Assembly: GCA_005777515.1 (NCBI GenBank)
Contig: SXMA01000064.1
Location: forward strand, 1-12,779
DNA length: 12,779 nucleotides
Source: Actinomycetota bacterium
GTDB lineage: Bacteria; Actinomycetota; Actinomycetes; Nanopelagicales; Nanopelagicaceae
Direction: 5' to 3'
Of this stretch, positions 7,699-12,779 are shown one piece after another. Each line of letters begins with the position of its first letter. The stretch's first letter is position 1. Below the pieces are notes generated by a model, which saw only the letters and a list, made by a program, of their open reading frames with translations, did no database searches and was not told the DNA's origin. Both the position numbers and the translations under genes were made by a program.

Positions 7699-8916
7699 CT
7701 ATCTGGCTTTAATTTTTAGCGACCAAAGGCCAAGAAGTGCTACCGGAATTGCTGATAATAGACAGAGCCAGCCATAAGAGAGAGTGGCGATAATAACCCC
7801 AGCCATTGCTCCACCACTTGCTCCAGAGAGATTCATGACAAGATCGCTAGCGCCTTGCGATGCGCTCTTAAACTCTGGTGATACAGATTCCGTTAATAAC
7901 GCAGAGCCAGCAATTAAGGTGCAGGACCAACCAAGGCCAAGAAGAAATAGTCCAATTCCTAGAGTTATCGCATCATTGGCTCTTGCAAATCCTGATATTA
8001 GAGCTGAAGCTAGAAGAATCACTACGCCAATTTGAATCACTCTCAATCTTCCAAGGCGATCAGCTAACGCTCCTACAAGTGGTGAGAAGGCATACATGCC
8101 AAGGACATGAACGCTAATTACCAATCCAATTATGGTTAAGGTGACATCAACATGGGCCATATGAACTGGCGTCATAACCATTACAGCAACCATCGCAATA
8201 TGGCCGATAGCAATTGAGGCAATAGCAAATGAGGCTCTGGCATTGGAGCGAATGTGTTTGAGAGCAACCTTTGTCTTAACTCTCGAAAGAGTTGCTGCTC
8301 CTGAATCCTTTGCTGCAGTTAGATAGGGGTCTGGCCTTAGAAATAATTGGATGACAAGTACAGCAAGAGCTAGAGTCACAGCTGATATCAAATAAGGCCC
8401 AGTAAGTCTTGGTAGCCCTAATGATTCTGCTAAATTCCCAGAAGGCTCCATTAAATTTGGTCCAGTAACAGCACCAATGGTTGATCCCCAGACCACAAAT
8501 GAGAGTTGCTTGGCTCGTTTTTCATTCGTAGCAAGATCGATTGCGGCAAATCTTGCTTGATAACCGGCGGCAGAGGCTGCTCCAACTAGAAATGTTCCAG
8601 TGAGCATTAAATATATGTTCTCTCTTGAGCCGCCAAAGATTGCAAGAAGTGAGCCAATTACGCCAGCGATTAGGCCAACTGAGAGAGCAAGGCGCCTTCC
8701 TCCCCGGCTTGTGAGGCGGGCAAGCGGCAGAGCAAGAGCTGCAGCGCCTAGCACTGATGAAGTCTGCGCAAGGCCTGCCAGAGTCTCTGAATTAGTTATT
8801 GATGCAACAAGAAGTGAGCCTGCTGCAACAGTTCCGGCAACGCCCACTCCATTTAAAACTTGGGTAGTTGCTAAAACCTTTACAGTTTTTTCTTGCAGGG
8901 CGGTATTACTACTCAC
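7699..8916 (-). CDS. Major facilitator superfamily transporter, substrate unknown
   Basis: A 405-residue polytopic membrane protein with about 12 hydrophobic segments in two halves. A motif-A-like loop occurs after TM2 ([13 protein letters not shown], about 64-76) and again in the second half ([15 protein letters not shown], about 281-295). The halves are separated by a charged linker ([21 protein letters not shown], about 204-224). The start is GTG at 8914-8916, overlapping the aglA stop as GTGA, so translation is probably coupled. Position after an alpha-glucosidase could hint at a sugar or drug-type substrate, but nothing in the sequence fixes it. Confidence 0.9.
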   Translation of the reverse strand: MSSNTALQEKTVKVLATTQVLNGVGVAGTVAAGSLLVASITNSETLAGLAQTSSVLGAAALALPLARLTSRGGRRLALSVGLIAGVIGSLLAIFGGSRENIYLMLTGTFLVGAASAAGYQARFAAIDLATNEKRAKQLSFVVWGSTIGAVTGPNLMEPSGNLAESLGLPRLTGPYLISAVTLALAVLVIQLFLRPDPYLTAAKDSGAATLSRVKTKVALKHIRSNARASFAIASIAIGHIAMVAVMVMTPVHMAHVDVTLTIIGLVISVHVLGMYAFSPLVGALADRLGRLRVIQIGVVILLASALISGFARANDAITLGIGLFLLGLGWSCTLIAGSALLTESVSPEFKSASQGASDLVMNLSGASGGAMAGVIIATLSYGWLCLLSAIPVALLGLWSLKIKAR

Positions 8917-10619
8917 TTGCTTACTCTTAGCCAGACTGCAGTATCAGTTGGTAGATAATTTCCATTTAGTGGTGCACTTGAATGAAGGACTTTTGTATTC
9001 TTTGGTAGCTCTATCTCACTTCCAAAGTTAATGTAGCAAGCAAAGTCTTCACCCCTTCTAAATGCAACGACTTGTTTTGGCGCATCAATCCACTCCATGG
9101 TCCCATCACCAAGTCCAGGTTCATTCTTTCTAATTGCTAGCGCTTTGCGATAAACATTTAGAGTTGAAGTGGGATCACTTTCTTGTGATTCGGCGGAGTA
9201 CTTTCCCCACCAAGTACTTGGTGGGAGCCAAGCCTGCTCCGGGGTTAAATTCTCATTTGATGAAAACCCAAATGCACTGCTGCTTGAGCCCTTCCAAGGA
9301 ATAGGGACTCTGCAACCATCTCTTCCTCGATCTTTGTAGTTGCTCATCTTCCATCTTGGATCAGTTAATCGATCCTCTGGAATATCCCTAACTTCTGGAA
9401 GACCTAGCTCTTCACCTTGATAGAGATAAGTTCCACCAGGAAGAGCAAGGGCCATAAGCGTTGCACTCTTTGCTCGAAGGGTTCCTCTTGCAATATCTAG
9501 CTTGTTTACATCGCCATGGCGAGAAAAGGTGGTATCACCATGATTTGTTAAACCTAAATCAAGGCGATCAACAGAGCGAACCACATCATGGTTATTAAAT
9601 ACCCAGGAAGTTGGCGCTCCGACTTCAGCCAGAGCGTCAATGGAATTATTGATCTTTTTCCTTATTTCATCGGCTTTCCAGAGGGTGGTGAGCATCTCAA
9701 AGTTAAAGGAGTTTTGTAGTTCATCACTTCTTACATACTTTGCAATTCTTGAAGCCGGGCTCACCCAAGCCTCTGCCACCGCCATTCGATCACCAGCATA
9801 GGAATCAAGGATCTTTCTCCAGCTGCGATAAATATCGTGAACCTCTTCTTGATCCCAGAATGGCTTATGTTCGGGGCTTAACATTCGAGTGAGATTATTC
9901 TTACCAAAGATTTTTTCTATCCAACTACTGCGAATATCAGGAAGGCCACTTTCTTTAAACATTCCATGAGCCACATCAATACGAAATCCATCAACACCCT
10001 TATCAAGCCAGAACTTTAAAACATCCTCAAAGTGTTTTACTACTTCATTATTTTCCCAATTCAAATCTGGTTGCTCAACAGCAAAGAGATGTAGATACCA
10101 CTGTCCTTGCTTGCCGTCAGATTCAGTAACTCTCTTCCAGGCAGGGCCGCCAAATACCGCCTGCCAATTATTTGGAGGTAGTTCCCCGTTTTTACCCTTA
10201 CCTTCTCTAAAAATATATCTATCTCTTGCAGCTGATCCTGGTTTGGCAGCAAGCGCCTCCTTAAACCACTTATGTTGATCAGAGGTGTGATTTGGAACGA
10301 TATCGATAATTACTTTAATGCCTAGATCATGGGCCTCTTTTATCAATAACTCGCCCTCTTTTAAAGTTCCATAATCGGGTTCAATATCTAAATAATCAGC
10401 GACGTCATAGCCATGATCTTTCTGCGGTGATGGATACCAAGGGGTGATCCAGATGGCATCAACTCCAAGCTTCTTTAGATATCCCAGCTTTGATCTAATC
10501 CCGCCAACATCTCCAATTCCATCGCCATTGGAATCAGCAAAGGAGCGGATATAGATCTGATAGGTAACAGCATCCCTCCACCAAGGCCGCTGGCCTCTGG
10601 GAGCAAGTTTTGAACTCAA
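8913..10619 (-). CDS. aglA: GH13 alpha-glucosidase (maltase type)
   Basis: This 568-residue alpha-amylase-family glycoside hydrolase probably releases glucose from maltose or malto-oligosaccharides. No signal peptide is seen, so it acts in the cytoplasm. The N-terminus PWWRDAVTYQIYIRSFADSN (12-31) is typical. Conserved regions are all present: DIVPNH (106-111), GFRIDVAHG with nucleophile D215, VAEAW with acid/base E283, and FNNHD with D345. The FRIDVAHG form is that of the actinobacterial AglA group. The start is TTG at 10617-10619, overlapping the thioesterase stop as TTGA; no alternative start nearby keeps the conserved N-terminus. Trehalose synthase or oligo-1,6-glucosidase are less likely alternatives. 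Confidence 0.95.
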   Translation of the reverse strand: MSSKLAPRGQRPWWRDAVTYQIYIRSFADSNGDGIGDVGGIRSKLGYLKKLGVDAIWITPWYPSPQKDHGYDVADYLDIEPDYGTLKEGELLIKEAHDLGIKVIIDIVPNHTSDQHKWFKEALAAKPGSAARDRYIFREGKGKNGELPPNNWQAVFGGPAWKRVTESDGKQGQWYLHLFAVEQPDLNWENNEVVKHFEDVLKFWLDKGVDGFRIDVAHGMFKESGLPDIRSSWIEKIFGKNNLTRMLSPEHKPFWDQEEVHDIYRSWRKILDSYAGDRMAVAEAWVSPASRIAKYVRSDELQNSFNFEMLTTLWKADEIRKKINNSIDALAEVGAPTSWVFNNHDVVRSVDRLDLGLTNHGDTTFSRHGDVNKLDIARGTLRAKSATLMALALPGGTYLYQGEELGLPEVRDIPEDRLTDPRWKMSNYKDRGRDGCRVPIPWKGSSSSAFGFSSNENLTPEQAWLPPSTWWGKYSAESQESDPTSTLNVYRKALAIRKNEPGLGDGTMEWIDAPKQVVAFRRGEDFACYINFGSEIELPKNTKVLHSSAPLNGNYLPTDTAVWLRVSK

Positions 10620-11026
10620 CTCTTCACCTCTAGATATTTCTCAAGAAAAGCTCGCTCACTTGCCTCAAGTGGGCGAGATTTACCGCTCTGCTTATCAATT
10701 CCTACCTGAACCGACTTAATCCGAGCATAAATTGTGTCACCACTTTTAATCTCATAGCCCATTACAAATGATGAGTTGCCGATGGATTCCACCCAGAGCT
10801 CAACATCTACAAAGAATCCACCGTGCAAGATTGGAGCAATAAAATCTATCTCAGCCCTTGCAACCACCATCTCTAAAATTCCAGGAACTTCGCCTTTACT
10901 AACATGAGAATAAAAAGACCACTCAAATCTAGCCTCTTGAGCCAAAGTCAGATACTTAGCATTATTTACATGGCTCATCGCATCAAGATCATCCCAGCGC
11001 ACAAGAGCTTTATGTAGCGATCTCAT
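10616..11026 (-). CDS. Hotdog-fold acyl-CoA thioesterase (4HBT family)
   Basis: A 136-residue protein with the YbgC/FadM-like N-terminal signature VRWDDLDAMSHVNNAKYL (9-26). Candidate catalytic Asp is D15, with H19, N21 and E31 (AQEARFEW) nearby. Members hydrolyse acyl-CoA thioesters in the cytoplasm; the substrate here is unknown. The ATG start overlaps the ettA stop as ATGA and its own stop overlaps the aglA start. Pairing of this hotdog protein with ettA matches the mycobacterial arrangement as I remember it (Rv2475c near Rv2477c). Confidence 0.92.
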   Translation of the reverse strand: MRSLHKALVRWDDLDAMSHVNNAKYLTLAQEARFEWSFYSHVSKGEVPGILEMVVARAEIDFIAPILHGGFFVDVELWVESIGNSSFVMGYEIKSGDTIYARIKSVQVGIDKQSGKSRPLEASERAFLEKYLEVKS

Positions 11027-12690
11027 CTGGTTAACTTTCTATAGGTGACTCTATGAGGGCGAGCAGCTTCAGCTCCAAGACGTTCAATCTTATTCTTCTC
11101 ATATGATTCAAAGTTTCCTTCAAACCAGAACCATTGCGACTCTCCCTCATAGGCCAAGATGTGAGTTGCAACGCGGTCTAAAAACCAACGATCATGCGAG
11201 ATTACTACCGCACATCCTGGAAACTCTAGAAGAGCATTTTCTAGCGATCCAAGTGTTTCAACATCTAGATCATTGGTTGGCTCATCAAGGAGAAGTAAAT
11301 TTCCACCCATCTTTAAGGTAAGGGCAAGATTTAATCTATTGCGCTCACCACCAGATAAAACTCCAGCAGCTTTCTGTTGATCTGGTCCTTTAAAACCAAA
11401 GGCAGAGACATATGCTCGACTCGGCATCTCAACGGCGCCAACCTTCATGAAATCAAGGCCATCTGAGACAACTTCCCAGAGTGATTTCTTTGGATCAATT
11501 CCAGATCTTGATTGATCAACATATGAAACCTTTACCGTCTCACCGACTTTAATACTTCCAGAATCTGGTGTTTCAAGTCCTAGGATCATCTTAAATAACG
11601 TGGTTTTTCCAGCGCCATTTGGCCCAATAACTCCGACAATTCCATTTCGTGGCAGTGAGAAGGAGAGATCATCAATTAGGAGGCGATCACCAAAACCTTT
11701 TGAAAGGTTATCGACATCAACAACAATATTTCCAAGCCTTGGTCCCATAGGAATTTGAATCTCCTCAAAATCAAGCTTCCTAGCCTTCTCAGCCTCTGCT
11801 GCCATCTCTTCATATCTTGCAAGACGTGACTTTGATTTAACTTGGCGCCCTTTAGCATTCTGCCTAACCCAGTCAAGCTCTTCAGCCAATCGCTTTGCCC
11901 GCTTGGCATCCTTTTGTCCCTCAACTTTTAACCTGGCCGCTTTAGTTTCTAGATATGTCGAGTAGTTTCCTTCATAGGGATAGGCGCGTCCTCGATCTAA
12001 CTCCAAGATCCATTGCGCGACGTTATCTAGGAAGTAGCGATCATGGGTGATTGCAACAACTGTTCCTTCATACTTTGAAAGAAATTGCTCAAGCCATAAC
12101 ACAGATTCGGCATCAAGATGGTTTGTTGGCTCATCAAGTAGAAGCAGATCCGGCTTTTGCAGTAGCAACTTACATAGCGCAACTCTTCTTCTCTCACCGC
12201 CTGATAAAACTTTGACATCAGCATCAGGGGGCGGACATCTGAGCGCGTCCATTGCTTGGTCTAGCTGTGAATCGAGATCCCAAGCACTTAGGTGATCTAG
12301 CTTTTCTTGCAAGCTTCCCATCTCTGCTAGCAACTTGTCATAATCAGCATCAGGGCTTGCCATCTCCTCAGATACTTTGTTGAAGCGATCAAGGAGGGCA
12401 ATAGTTTCGGCCACTCCCTCTTGGACATTTTCCAAAACATTTTTATCTTCACTAAGCGGCGGTTCTTGTAGCAAAATGCCCACGCTATATCCAGGGCTTA
12501 AATAGGCTTCACCATTTGATGGTTGTTGCAAACCTGCCATGATCTGCAAGACCGTTGATTTTCCAGCGCCATTTGGTCCAAGAACGCCGATTTTTGCCCC
12601 GGGCAGAAACATCAAAGTCACATCATCAAGAATGACCTTATCGCCATGCGCTTTACGCGCCTTCTTCATTGTGTAAATGAACTCTGCCAC
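11023..12690 (-). CDS. ettA: Energy-dependent translational throttle protein EttA (ABC-F)
   Basis: A 555-residue soluble ABC-F ATPase with two nucleotide-binding domains and no membrane segments. It binds the ribosomal E site and regulates entry into elongation according to ATP/ADP. Domain 1 has Walker A GPNGAGKS (38-45), signature LSGGE (162-166) and Walker B ending in E187, with H216. The charged helical P-site tRNA interaction linker lies about 245-305. Domain 2 has Walker A GPNGAGKT (356-363), LSGGE (445-449), E470 and H499. The start is GTG at 12688-12690 (MAEFIYTMKKARKAHGDK...). No SD is seen. TAAGGT (plus 12699-12704) lies eight bases upstream on the minus strand and fits a TANNNT box for a leaderless transcript. 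First gene of the operon. Confidence 0.97.
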   Translation of the reverse strand: MAEFIYTMKKARKAHGDKVILDDVTLMFLPGAKIGVLGPNGAGKSTVLQIMAGLQQPSNGEAYLSPGYSVGILLQEPPLSEDKNVLENVQEGVAETIALLDRFNKVSEEMASPDADYDKLLAEMGSLQEKLDHLSAWDLDSQLDQAMDALRCPPPDADVKVLSGGERRRVALCKLLLQKPDLLLLDEPTNHLDAESVLWLEQFLSKYEGTVVAITHDRYFLDNVAQWILELDRGRAYPYEGNYSTYLETKAARLKVEGQKDAKRAKRLAEELDWVRQNAKGRQVKSKSRLARYEEMAAEAEKARKLDFEEIQIPMGPRLGNIVVDVDNLSKGFGDRLLIDDLSFSLPRNGIVGVIGPNGAGKTTLFKMILGLETPDSGSIKVGETVKVSYVDQSRSGIDPKKSLWEVVSDGLDFMKVGAVEMPSRAYVSAFGFKGPDQQKAAGVLSGGERNRLNLALTLKMGGNLLLLDEPTNDLDVETLGSLENALLEFPGCAVVISHDRWFLDRVATHILAYEGESQWFWFEGNFESYEKNKIERLGAEAARPHRVTYRKLTR

Positions 12691-12753
12691 GAGGCGAAAC
12701 CTTATCGTTTATCCGAGCATTACTTGGCACTAGATAGACTTAGGTCGTTAAGT
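12691..12753. promoter_or_regulatory. Divergent ettA / tRNA promoter region
   Basis: This 63-bp gap must hold promoters for both the minus-strand ettA operon and the plus-strand tRNA. On the minus strand, TAAGGT (12699-12704) is the best -10 for a leaderless ettA mRNA. On the plus side TAGACT (12735-12740) could serve the tRNA, but no matching -35 is visible. Confidence 0.35.
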
Positions 12754-12779
12754 GCGCCCGTAGCTCAGTCGGATAGAGC
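12754..12779 (+). tRNA. tRNA, 5' part only, probably tRNA-Arg
   Basis: GCGCCCG (12754-12760) would be the 5' acceptor strand, followed by TA and a D arm GCTC...GAGC with the GG pair in its loop. The gene is cut by the window edge before the anticodon. The GCGCCCGTAGCTCAG opening is common among bacterial tRNA-Arg genes, hence the tentative identity. Confidence 0.75.

Overview
The window looks like a compact chromosomal segment from a low-GC actinobacterium. By eye GC is in the 40s or just below, well under most Actinobacteria. The freshwater acI lineage (Nanopelagicales, 'Ca. Planktophila'/'Nanopelagicus'-like) is my best guess. The evidence is protein style (group II truncated haemoglobin GlbO, M1 PepN starting MPGNN, actinobacterial HNH protein, AglA-type GH13, EttA) and gene order. 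From memory, the order EttA - hotdog thioesterase - AglA - GlbO - HNH - PepN - RpiB resembles the Mycobacterium tuberculosis stretch Rv2477c-Rv2465c, with some intervening genes missing or swapped. Gene spacing is minimal, as in streamlined genomes.

Layout, left to right. Positions 1-114 hold only unassignable sequence. A complete tRNA-Gly(UCC) at 115-188 is followed after 12 bp by the 3' end of a minus-strand gene for a secreted collagen-like protein (44 unbroken Gly-X-Y triplets plus a beta-rich head). A divergent intergenic region of about 260 bp is unusually rich in short repeats, inverted repeats and promoter-like sites. It separates that gene from a plus-strand gene for a small secreted helical protein with a cationic tail, which ends in a textbook intrinsic terminator. 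rpiB follows, then trmB (convergent with rpiB, 4-bp overlap) and pepN (divergent from trmB). A small one-TM protein and an HNH protein lie on the minus strand, followed by a short MscS-like channel on the plus strand. Last comes a tight five-gene minus-strand operon: ettA > hotdog thioesterase > aglA > MFS transporter > glbO. The right edge cuts into a second tRNA, probably Arg.

How the genes work together. The right half is core actinobacterial metabolism and translation: EttA gates initiating ribosomes according to energy status, AglA releases glucose from alpha-glucosides, PepN recycles peptides, TrmB modifies tRNA and RpiB serves the pentose-phosphate pathway. In the EttA operon the first three junctions are 4-bp stop/start overlaps (ATGA, TTGA, GTGA), which implies translational coupling. 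The left part, between tRNA-Gly and rpiB, is the accessory-looking portion: two divergently transcribed exported proteins of unassigned role sharing a control region. I regard this as the most promising place for something new. A second point of interest is that the collagen-like gene and the HNH gene each have a G-rich Shine-Dalgarno that can pair with an upstream C-run.
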